This document shows, one piece after another, positions 55,127 through 64,000 of a stretch of DNA of 64,000 nucleotides. Below the pieces are notes generated by a model. That model was not told where the DNA came from, searched no databases, and saw only the letters and a list, made by a program, of their open reading frames with translations. Made by a program: the position numbers and the translations under genes. How positions within the stretch are numbered: position 1 is the first letter of the stretch; each line of letters begins with the position of its first letter. Source of the stretch: Bombardia bombarda (lineage: Eukaryota > Ascomycota > Sordariomycetes > Sordariales > Lasiosphaeriaceae); NCBI GenBank assembly GCA_030512295.1, contig JAULSR010000002.1, forward strand, positions 3,968,001-4,032,000, read 5' to 3'.

Positions 55127-57187
55127 TCAGAAGAGGTACTCGTCCCACCTGTCTTCGTGGTAGGCATAGAAGAGCTCGTCCAGGCTGTGGCCATGGTCCT
55201 CCCCGAGACTCTCTAGAAAGGCATCGAAGGTTGGCGGCCGCCGCGCTTCTCTTTCGGGGTCTGACTCGTCACCCGAGAAGTAGTACTCAGAGGCCTCATC
55301 CTCCTCTTCAAGTTCGAGTTCGTCCTCTTCTTCCCCCTCAATCTCTTCGAAGTCATCCTCTTCTCCATCTTCGTCGTCGAATTCGTCTTCCTCGACCGGG
55401 TCCATCTCATCTTCGTCTTGGTAAGATGGTAACAAGTCAAAGGTCCTGAATAAGATACCAGCACTTGCGCATCGCTGTCTGGCCCCTTCAACCTCCCGCT
55501 TGAAGCGCTTGTGAAATCTGCTCTTCGCAGGCCACGAGTGTATAGCCAGAGATATGCTGGTCAGTCTTGGGGATTGCGCCATGCATAAGCACTGGACGCC
55601 ATAGAGCATCATGTCCACGTTTACAAGATAGCTCTGTTTCCAATCTTTGGCCGTTCCCCACTCACAGACAAGTACAAAGTGGCGGAGTGAAGGCGGTAAA
55701 AGGTGACAGAGCCTATCTCCATCATCTTCTTCCAAGATACCAAGTGTGCCAAACAAACCTCGGTAATCAAGGGTTAGGTTTTCGAGCCGCCTAAGCTCCG
55801 GAATGCAAGTAAGCCTATGATTTTCTGGTTTCCGGGGCCGCTCTCTTCCGCGGGTCAGATAGTGTCCTTCGGAGAGGGCGACAAGTTCCAGGGTTCGTAA
55901 AGATCCTGCAAGACCGAGCAGAGCATCATTCAACGTCTTTCCCTCGGGGAGTTTGTCTCGGTCCTCGTCTGTAGAACTTGCCTCAAAGTGCACGAGAAGC
56001 GTCTCCAAGTTGACACAAGCGATACAGAAGGCAACAAGCCTCGGCTCGTGGATATTGCTGCCGTACAACCGGAGATGCTTGATTTGGGGCAGGGGCGGTA
56101 ACGTAATATCCTCAAGGAAGAGATTGCCAGCCGACGAACACGACAACTCAAGCGTCTTGAGGTTCTTCATCTCAGGCAAGGAAGCGACAGCATAGTCTGC
56201 AAGCATGCGAGAGAATGACAACTCACGGTCAACCTCCTCCCTGTGGCAATAGATGCGCAGAGATGACAGGTTGGCCATGTGCTCAAAGGGGAAGAATCGC
56301 GAAAGGGCGAACTCGCTGCGTGTCGGGAGGTACGATTCTGTCAGATAGCGGAGAACCTCAGTCCGGAAGATCGGCAAAAGAAGATCGAGGCCATCAGGGC
56401 CGGGATCGCGATCGGGCAGTTCATGGTCGGGAAACGCGACGAGAAAATTGCGCAGGTTCGGGGCGTTCAAGACGATGGCCTTGAGAAGCTCCAGTGCAAT
56501 ATTCTCGTCGGTGTTGCTGTACGAGGGCTGCCATTTCACTGGCTGCGGTTAACAGACAGTCGAGGGTGGGTTGGTGAGTCATCGATTGATCCTACCTCCA
56601 GTCTGCCCCTCCCATTCGTGGTGGGCGCCGGCTATGGTCAGCACACCGGCCACATTGGCCAGACAAGTGATGTTTCGTATCCAGGGTTTAATCTCCGGGT
56701 GACGGCTCATGCGCCGATAAAGAGTAACCAGAGAGCGATGGCTGCGGATGACGAGAGTGTGGTAGAGCAGCGGCTTCGCAATGGCGGCCATGCGCCGTGA
56801 AGTCTGGGCGAAAGCCAACAGGTCATTGCGGCCGGCGAGCCAGTCGGCCCATTGATGGTCTGCATCCCGAAATTCCCACGTGCCCGTCGGGCGCAATGCG
56901 AAGCGTGTCGTCAAGGGGCACAGGGGTAGAAGACCTTCAGCAATGGGCTGCAAGAGCTCAGTAGGGAGACGCTCGAGCAGCGGGTAGGTTGGGGACGAGC
57001 ACATCCATGGCGGTGGCGGGACCGGGGCCGACGGCGACAGTCGCGGTTGCTGCGGTGGCGGTTGTGATGGCGGCTGCGGCTGCGGCTGCGGCTGTTGTTG
57101 CGGGCGTAGGTGTGATTGAAACTGCGACTGCGATTGCGACTGCGACTGCGACAGCGGGGGCCCGTTGCCAACGCTGGGCGAGGCCAT
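55127..57187 (-). CDS. F-box/LRR-like protein with Gln/Pro-rich N-terminus and acidic C-terminus
   Basis: Two exons, 57187-56596 and 56538-55127, join as TGG|V with donor GTAGGA and acceptor CCAG; 667 aa. The first 45 residues are low complexity (SQSQSQSQFQSH, then QQQPQPQPQPP). An F-box-like segment, YPLLERLPTELLQPIAEGL, lies at about residues 68-86. Leucine-rich irregular repeats follow in exon 2 (for example LPQIKHLRLYGSNI, LRRLENLTLDYRGL). The last 110 residues contain a long Glu/Asp tract. F-box proteins recruit substrates to SCF ubiquitin ligases; the target here is unknown. The F-box is divergent, so the call is of moderate strength. Confidence 0.78.
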
Positions 57188-59027
57188 TCAGGCGCCGGGA
57201 GAGATGATCAGGGCAGAGCGATGAGATTTTGCGATCCTGTCGGGTCGGCGGGCAGCTGTCCGCCCTCTGTCACCTGTCCCCTCTGCTGCCTCTCTGGATT
57301 GCGACGCAGCTGGTGGACGTGGATGCGGACGCTGGTTCATCGCCCAGAGCCAGGAGTTCGCCCGAGTCTAGAACGTCAGGGTCAGAAGACAGCGTGCGCG
57401 CGCCTAGCAACCAACGATATGCGATTCGTGGGCCTTCAGCTTGTGCCCTCGTTTCGTCCGTTCGCTGTCGGCAGATGCAGATTGAACTGGAATGAAGGCC
57501 TGTGTGCCGGTGCCGTCAGAGCCGCATCAGGCGTAGCTAGAGGTAGCTGGACAGGTTGGGCTTCGATTGGTGAGATGCAAACGTGGCTCGTGGTTACGAA
57601 ATGCAGAACTTGCAGTAGGCTTCCCCCAAGGCAGGTAGGGTAGGTAGTGCGGGCAGGCGGTGGCGGTGGGAAGTGACCTGACGAGAGACCTGAGACCATC
57701 AGAGTTGCAGAGTGCAGACTGCAGACTGTGGTGACTATTCTACTGGCAGCGCCTTCCTCAATGTGAGTGAGGTGCGTGCCCGCCGACCATGAGGGGCAGA
57801 GCCAATCGGCAGAAATCGTGAACGCCATCGGCAACTTCCGACCTCGGCGCAGCCAGACAGAAGGCGCGAAGAGGCAGGCGCGTCTTCATCGCTGGGTCCC
57901 TCTCGCGCCTTCCCTCCAGGCAGCCTCCCGTTAAGTTTGGTCGAGCCGGCGGTGACTCGCAACAATCGACGATTCGGGAAGCTGCGCAAGGGCGCGTTGG
58001 ACCGCAATGAGCAAGTCGCCTGGCAGGCCCCTCTCAAGCCCCTCTCAAGCCCCTCTCAGGCCCCTCGCATATCCTCGCACACCCGCCAAAGACCCCTCTT
58101 CAAGGACACGTTACAGCCCGGGAAAGAGCCAGGAACAGAAGCTGGCAGGCGCTGCCCTTGCTGGCAGCATGGGGAAATAATTTAGGACTCCCTCCCTCCC
58201 AATCTGCATGGAACCTTCTTTTTTTGCGGGGTGCCAAGCAATGTCAGATTCTTAACCAGCGCCAGCCGACATCGCCAGTCGTCTTAATTCTCGTCCATTC
58301 GTTTTCCCACGGCGTAACATGGCTCACGATCCGGCTCAATGCACCGCATCTCCACTGCGACCCATTGCAACCTCCTCCAGGCGCGTCCGACTGCCGCATC
58401 TCGATGCGATCTAGTCTAGGTAGGTGGACACCCGTGCCCGCATGCAGCAGGTCCCTCTGGTCCCTGTCTGTTCACCGTATTCTCGTTTCGCCGTTTCACC
58501 GAAAAGCTACTCGAACCCCTGCTTCGCATTCGGACAGCTCTCCCCCGCGTCATCTAGGATGACGGCACCTCGCATCAACTGGCGGTGCCAAACGGATGGA
58601 CATAGCTACCTAGCCAAGAGTCGGTGAGACGGGCATTTCTGACCGCTAGCAGGTCTGTTATGAGACGAGTTCCCCCAAGAAATTTTAAGTGAAGAAAACA
58701 TAACTCCACTAACAGCGGGGCTGTTGATAGTACTTGGCTTTCTAGCAGACGGCGGAAGGTGCGAGCCATGAGCCACCATGTCAGAACATTTGGTAGTTCT
58801 GGCGACAAACCCTTTCAGGTGGTAGACCATAACCAGAAGCCAATGCCTTCCTTCTTACGTCAAGTAAAACCACACTGACCAATTCTTCTTTCTAAAATCA
58901 CGGACCACATTGAGTTATCCCACGCTGGGTTATCCCTTCATCGGTTGAACACGCTTTCAGGGATGCCTTCAATTTCTACATTGCGCTCAATGTGCATCAT
59001 GCACAAGTCACAGCCATCCAGCAACGA
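57188..59027. other. intergenic, CT-rich repeats
   Basis: About 1.8 kb. Includes the promoter of the F-box gene and a short 12-bp tandem repeat near 58028-58064. No gene recognised. Confidence 0.55.
58028..58064 (+). repeat. three 12-bp tandem units (CCCCTCTCAAGC-like)
   Basis: Three adjacent near-identical 12-mers; simple tandem duplication in non-coding DNA. Confidence 0.8.
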
Positions 59028-60709
59028 CTAATCCTCGCCCGTCCACACGACCTCAACGAACGACATGACGCTCCTCTCAGGCGTCCATACACGCTCCACA
59101 TGGTACCTGTTATCGGCCCGCGCAAACAGGTCTGTCCAGTCATCCGCCTCACGTTCGTGGGCATTCACAGTGACCTGCATCATCAAGTCCAGTGTCCGCA
59201 TCGCCCGCTCCTCAACATAGCTTGCCGTCCCTAGCTCAGGCAGAGCGCCGTCATTGACCACAACAACACTGCCCTTGCGAAGCGCCGGCACCAGCGCCTG
59301 GAGAATCTTCACGCAGTATTTGTCAGAAAATCCATGCAGGATGGCGCGCAGAAAAAAATAGCAATCAGCCACTTCTCTCTGTGGCGTGAAAAAGCCGTGC
59401 GTTGTTAGCTGGACACGATTGGCGAGATGGTCTGGAACCGTACCGATCGTCTCAGGTGTGCGCATTCCGGCCTGGTCTTGCGCTATGAAGTTGAGCGCTG
59501 GATGGGCCTCGGCGATGGTCATGGAGATGTAGCCCTGGTTGCCGCCCATCTGGGAAGGTGTTAGCAGCAGCACCCTCTCATTTTACGCGATTCAAACACC
59601 TCACGTCCACGACCGTTGCCTCTCCCAGGTTTGCCCATGGGTAACCATTCACCACGTCTTCAACGCTGGAGCCCGAGGTGCCTCCGTGGGCTTTCATTGC
59701 CTGGTTGTAGCGGTTAGCCAAGGTCTGATCCTGGTGGATGAAGTCGAACCACGGCAAATTATGCTTATAGGCGAGGTTGACGCCCGTCTCTGTTGGTTCG
59801 TCGCTACCTGGCCACTGTTTCATAGCTTCAACCGTGTTAGCGATGGGGAGCCACATGTCGTTGCAAACGAAGCCAGCCCAGTTGCGCAGCGGCTCATCTT
59901 TGAGGAGCAAGCGACTGACGCGCGTGTGTCCGACTTGATTCTTGGTCTTCTCACAGAAGATGCGATTTGTCATGGCATGTCGCAGGAGACGGCGGAGATT
60001 TAGCACCCCGATAGGCAGGTTTCCATTCATCGCCTCCACCTTTGCAGTGAGGCCTTCGTGTACGAGACGGTGCCGCTGAGTGGGACTGCCTGCGCGACGT
60101 TGAACTCCCATATTGCGTGCAGGGACAGATTGTTGGCGCACTTTTGCCGTCAGGCGTCAGATCATGTATTTTGATACTCGGGTAGGTTCGAAAAAAGGCA
60201 AGCGCGGGCAGACCCACGTCCCAGGCTAGGTCGCGTAGATCCTGCTTCGGGCCCACAGAGATGTCGTAGAGCTCCTTGGCTGCAGAAGCCAGCTCTAGCC
60301 GCGCCCTAAAGGGAATCTGGTCTTGGGGCGGGATAGGAAACTTGGCTAGCCCGTTCACGTCAAACGAAGCGGCCTCCAGACCTCTAGAGGAGAGATATTC
60401 AGTGATAATCTGAGTTTTGTGCGATATCTCGTTGGCTAGTGCGGTCATGCGCTCGAGTGAGGACACGGTTTCAAACGGTACGCGTAGAAGGGGCGCTTCA
60501 GACAAGTCTTTTGGTGGAGCCAGTGGCCAGTTCGCTTCGCTGTGTCGAATTAATGACCGTAATCTGGAGTCTAGGACCTATGTCGTCGTCAGATATAGTT
60601 GGGGACCAAGTCCATGATAAACTCCGCACCACGACTCCGCAATTGGTTCTACTACCACCATTAGTGCCAGTTCAGCTCCAGCAAATCTTCCATATTTGGA
60701 CTCAGCCAT
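59028..60709 (-). CDS. O-methyltransferase (AdoMet-dependent) with a one-base frameshift in exon 3
   Basis: Fungal O-methyltransferase of the plant-OMT-like class. Exons 60709-60659, 60577-60218, 60140-59605 and 59549-59028 all meet in phase 0. The N-terminal helical dimerisation region includes ELYDISVGPKQDLRDLAWD; NLRRLLRHAMTNRIF is the winged helix. The SAM site VVDVMGGNQGYIS forms across the last junction, and the catalytic region lies around LHGFSDKYC. Exon 3 should be a multiple of three but is 536 nt. The frame used by IWEFNVAQAVPLSGTVSY changes to that of EGLTAKVEAMNGN at about 60055-60062, as expected for one lost base. As written the protein ends after about 165 residues. The first exon (MAESKYGRFAGAELALM) is inferred from phase. 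Natural lesion or sequence error cannot be told apart here. Confidence 0.82.
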
Positions 60710-61489
60710 AGCTATCGACTTGTCAAGCGACACAACAGCAAGCCACCTTGCCAATACATCGGTGCCAAACCAAAAGACAGCATACCTAAACTGTACAATA
60801 CGGGGCCTTGCATTCCCACGCTACTAATGGCGCGACCCGAACCAGCAGGTCCGGGACTTTAGCTGTGTCAACGGTTGCTGACCAACAGCTTTGCTAGCTC
60901 GCTCCATTCGGATCAAACGGCTTTGATCGACCCTTCGTTTAGTTTGCTCTTCTCCCGCTTTTCGCACTTGACAAGCTTTGTGGTTTCTAGCGCGACGCTC
61001 TTGGCTCGACAAGTGGAGTTTCAGGCAGGGGCCCCGGGCCGGAGAGCGTTGATATAAGGTAATAACGTGTCACTGAAGTCGATGGTGGAGCTGAGCTGGG
61101 ACTGCCTGTCCTGCCTGCAGCCCGGATTTTCTAGAGCTGTTTCGCAGAGAGCCCCGCATGATCAGCTGTTGTTTCAGCGCGACTAGAAAATTTGCAGTTG
61201 AGTGGAACAAGGTCGGGCCAAGCTGTCTAGCAACTTCATTTGCTGGCTCGCGGCAGTTTGCGTCAGTTCATGGGATGTTGGTAACGGGAGCGGGAAGAGT
61301 GTGAACTGGGGGGGGGCTCATGGACAAGTTGGAGTATTGATTGATGTTTGGAAATACAGAGGGATGTTTGGTGCAAACAAGGGAGAGTTGTGAATCGGTG
61401 TATTTTAGTCTTAGGTATTTCAAAGAAGTGTAAAAGTCCTTTCAAATTGAATTCCACTGCATCACTCAAAGTCTACCCTGTCAATGTCT
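60710..61489. other. intergenic
   Basis: About 0.8 kb upstream of the OMT and downstream of the GMC relic. Nothing recognised. Confidence 0.55.
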
Positions 61490-62054
61490 TTACTATGACT
61501 GCATCCAAAAAGACCAAGTGTCAGTCATCAAGGAGTATGCTCGATAAGCAGACAGACGAGTGCCATCGCTGTCGACGGTCTGGTCAAACTGGAAGCAGCC
61601 CTGGGCACTCGCGTCGGGGTCGTTGGCATCGTCGTGGATGGGCAGGCCTGTGGCGAGGGCGGCCTGTTCTCGATGGGACCTTGATGGCCACGGTGCTTGG
61701 CGTGTGGATGGCCGACGGCGTTCTCAGACCAAAGTCGTCGGCCCACTAGTTGTAGCCAGCCGCCTGGGGCTCCACGCGTCAGCAGCTAGCTGTTGATGCG
61801 ACTAGTGCTGCCAATTCCCTCGGCCGCCCACAGTCGCGCCTGTCGCCCATTGGCCCCCCTCGATTGGTTCAGAAAGGGCGACTGAGGAAGCTGTCCTTGA
61901 CCCGGCCCTTTTCTAGCACGAGGACACACACGGAGACACAGCCGGCTGTCCCGCCGCCGACAATGCTGTAGTCAAACGTCTTGCCATCGACTTCGACCTC
62001 ACGCAGCTCGGGATACTTGGGCGAGAAGGGCCACATTTCTTTTTGGCGGGGCAT
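61490..62054 (-). pseudogene. decayed GMC oxidoreductase, N-terminal portion
   Basis: Minus strand. FDYSIVGGGTAGC and VLVLEKGRVKDSF flank a missing roughly eight-residue piece of the FAD fold. Further on, in other frames, come LWAAEGIGSTSRINS followed by TAG, LLTRGAPGGW, ENAVGHPHAKHRGHQGPIE, GLPIHDDANDP and CFQFDQTVDSDGTRLSAYR. All occur in the order of a GMC oxidoreductase, but they are broken by deletions, at least two frameshifts and an in-frame TAG. Nothing of the C-terminal half is seen below about 61490. It is a true relic, older than the single-lesion genes nearby, and distinct from the intact GMC gene at the left edge. Confidence 0.8.
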
Positions 62055-62915
62055 TGATTGGGGGCGGTCACTGCAAGTAACGCAAGTCGAAGGAAGGAAG
62101 GAGGGATCTGTGTCACGCTTACGTCACAGAGCAGGGGAAGGAAGGCGCGATGCAGGGTAAGGACAGAAAAATGCTTCTTGCCTACATACAAAGATGAAAC
62201 ACTATGAGGTTGAAATTGAGTTGGTGATAACGGTTGGCATTGGGAAGGATCAGGCCCCTCGCCCTTGCGCCTTCATTCGTGATTGGCCCTTTGAGTTGTC
62301 AGGGTGAAGTTGAGCTTTGGCACCGTAAGCAAGGGTTAGGGTCATGCTGACCCCATTACACGCCCCCATGACTGTGTATGATCATTTTCTTAAAATCGCC
62401 AGTGACGTTTCGGTCCTCCCATCCCATTCTCGGAGAAATCACATGTCGAAGGTGAACTGCAACGCGTTGAACACGCAGAGCGAAGATTGTCTACAGGTCT
62501 TCTGGGAGGAATCGCCGTTGTCCATTACAAGACAGAAAACAAAGGGAGTCAGTTCACTTGATGCCTCAAGATTCGCATTATCTCAAGATTCATATTGTTG
62601 TGGTTTCGTTCTTTTTGTTATGTCCTCTGGTCAAATTATTTTCCTCTTTTGTGATTGCCGTAGCCAGATGAAATTGTGAGTATTCTTCTTCATAGTTTTG
62701 TTTCGAAAAATCCAGTGTCCTCATGCTTTTTCAAGCGCATCCAGCGCAAAATTCCTCTCAGCTCGTTCCTACCACCTAGCTCTTCACCTACCGCCTAACT
62801 CTCTTTTACTTCTTAGAGGAGGGCTTAGAGCAGATCGACAGCGTCATAGGACGCAGGGACACCTTAGCGGGTCGCTTGCCCTTAGCCTGGGCGGTTGGCT
62901 TGCTAGACACCTTGA
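62055..62915. other. intergenic, left flank of transposon
   Basis: About 0.86 kb between the GMC relic and the transposon's left inverted repeat. ORFs (for example 62344-62679) are featureless. Confidence 0.5.
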
Positions 62916-62932
62916 CCCCCCAACCGGCCACC
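62916..62932 (+). repeat. left terminal inverted repeat of the pogo-like element
   Basis: Seventeen bases matching the complement of 63980-63998 apart from one extra A and one extra C in the right copy. Confidence 0.6.
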
Positions 62933-63034
62933 CCTGCTAACCGGCCATGGTAATCCACACCGCTCTTTGCATCACCACCAACTTCAACATAACACAACTT
63001 CATTAATTTCAGGCCGATTTGGCTCATATTTTAA

Positions 63035-63886
63035 ATGGCTACTGTTCGCGATGAGCTGATTCAATCTGCAATTTCAGATGTTCAAAATGGTTTATCCCAG
63101 CGCGCGGCATCAAAGAAATGGGGAGTGCCCCGGTCCACCCTGCAGGATCGGCTCCACGGCGCGCATTCAAGGCCAGTAGCTATGGAGGGTGTTCAACGGC
63201 TCTCCAAAACGCAGGAGAGCTTCCTAGCCGACTGGTGCCTCAACGAAGAAGCTGCAGGGCGGGCCCCGAGCCGGAAGCAAGTGCAGGCATTCGCACAAGC
63301 TATACTGGCCGAAGGCGGGGATTTACGGCCCCTGGGTGCCAGATGGATTGATCGATTTCTACGCCGAAATAACAACATTACCACTAAGAAATCTAGCTTG
63401 TTAGAGTCAGCTCGAGTACGCGGATCTACTCGTGAGGCTTACGATACTTTCTTTGATCAGTTGGAAGCCGTAATCTCAAGGAAAAAGATTATTCCGGCCA
63501 ATATTGCTAATATGGATGGACACGGCATGCAAGAGCTTGAGTCCCGGGCCGGAAAGGTTATCGGAAGCACCCTGACTAAAAGGACCTATGTTACGGCTTC
63601 TGATGCAACTACTTGGGTTACTGTTATCGAATGCGGTATTGCTGAGGGCATCCGATTACCCCCTGTTGTTGTGTTTACTGGGGCATCTCTTCAGGGGCAG
63701 TGGTTTCCGGAAAACCTCGTTTTTGACGAGCATTTCCCTACTTGGAAGTTCGCCTACAGTATCACAGGGTGGTCGAATACAGAGATTTGTTTACTTTGGC
63801 TCAAGGAGACCTATCTACCCACAACAATACCAAAAAACAAGAGGGATTGGCGCCTCTTTATACTTGACTGGAATCTATATACGTAG
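63035..63886 (+). pseudogene. pogo/Fot1-like transposase, C-terminally truncated
   Basis: 283 aa. An N-terminal psq-type HTH (SQRAASKKWGVPRSTLQDRL, residues about 21-40) is followed by a CENP-B-type HTH (about 55-125) and the start of the DDE_1 catalytic domain, with the first Asp in ANMDGHGM. The second catalytic Asp is in LFILD, but the usual following Gly-His-Gly-Ser-His is replaced by Trp-Asn-Leu-Tyr-Thr and a TAG. The frame then continues HLTIDSYTFFYIK, still resembling the family, for some 20 codons. The third acidic residue and about 200 residues are missing. Non-autonomous and probably inactive. Confidence 0.85.
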
Positions 63887-63979
63887 CACTTGACAATTGA
63901 TTCATACACTTTTTTCTATATAAAAATGGCTGTTTTGTTATGTTAGGCGCATTCAGGAGGTTGGGTTGCGTGGGTGCAA

Positions 63980-63998
63980 GGTGGCCGGTTTGGGGGGG
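63980..63998 (-). repeat. right terminal inverted repeat of the pogo-like element
   Basis: Complement of 62916-62932; lies at the window end, so its outer boundary is not certain. Confidence 0.55.
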
Positions 63999-64000
63999 TG

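Larger units (their letters stand above)
62916..64000 (+). mobile_element. pogo/Fot1-type DNA transposon, truncated, reaching or crossing the right edge
   Basis: A Tc1/mariner-superfamily transposase lies between an imperfect inverted repeat: CCCCCCAACCGGCCACC at 62916-62932 and its complement GGTGGCCGGTTTGGGGGGG near 63980-63998. The right repeat lies only about 95 bp after the truncated ORF, so the element (about 1.1 kb) is shorter than a full pogo element and may be an internal-deletion copy. The flanking TA target cannot be checked at the right edge. Confidence 0.65.

Overview
The window reads as genomic DNA of a filamentous ascomycete (Pezizomycotina, probably Sordariomycetes-like; species not determinable from the sequence alone). 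Most genes are split by short introns (about 46-113 nt, GT-AG with CTNAC-type branch points, plus two GC-AG introns). The families present are typical of that group: two HET-domain proteins, a STAND/NB-ARC receptor, a Pth11-like seven-helix receptor, several secreted proteins and CAZymes, P450s and a pogo/Fot1-type transposon. No bacterial-style operons, rRNA, convincing tRNA or CRISPR were seen.

Layout. 1-12 kb looks like a terpenoid biosynthetic cluster: GMC oxidoreductase (-, cut by the left edge), five-exon P450 (-), Pth11-like receptor (-), a UbiA-type membrane terpene cyclase/prenyltransferase with a 12-CAG polyQ start (+) and a DHA2-type MFS exporter (+). An AA11-type chitin LPMO follows at 12.7 kb. 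15-19 kb holds a GH35 beta-galactosidase of at least 16 exons with an in-frame stop and at least one frameshift. 21-26 kb is a second small tailoring set: SDR, SAM methyltransferase and a CYP52-like P450. 26.7-30.8 kb has two small secreted proteins (Thr/Cys-rich; DPBB/RlpA-like) separated by about 3 kb without a gene.

31.5-47 kb is a self/non-self recognition neighbourhood: HET gene 1, an MFS relic, dienelactone hydrolase, an NB-ARC protein with internal TDDK repeats, a degenerate M20-like gene interrupted by an amber codon, and HET gene 2. 48-50 kb holds an unrecognised 347-aa protein and a small cupin-like secreted protein. 51-52.7 kb is a GH16 beta-glucanase whose last intron itself encodes a Ser/Thr/Pro-rich stalk with a GPI-like tail. 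Splicing that intron out instead appends a CBM1 module. 55-57 kb is an F-box/LRR-like protein with an acidic tail. 59-60.7 kb is an O-methyltransferase with a one-base frameshift. 61.5-62.1 kb is a decayed GMC oxidoreductase. 62.9-64 kb is a truncated pogo-like transposon running to or past the right edge.

Three things stand out: the possible splice switch between wall-anchored and CBM1-bearing forms of the GH16 enzyme; the UbiA-cyclase cluster; and an excess of broken metabolic genes (GH35, GH16, OMT, GMC relic, MFS relic, M20-like) among intact neighbours. Some of the single-base lesions lie in or beside G/C homopolymers, so sequencing error has to be excluded for those.
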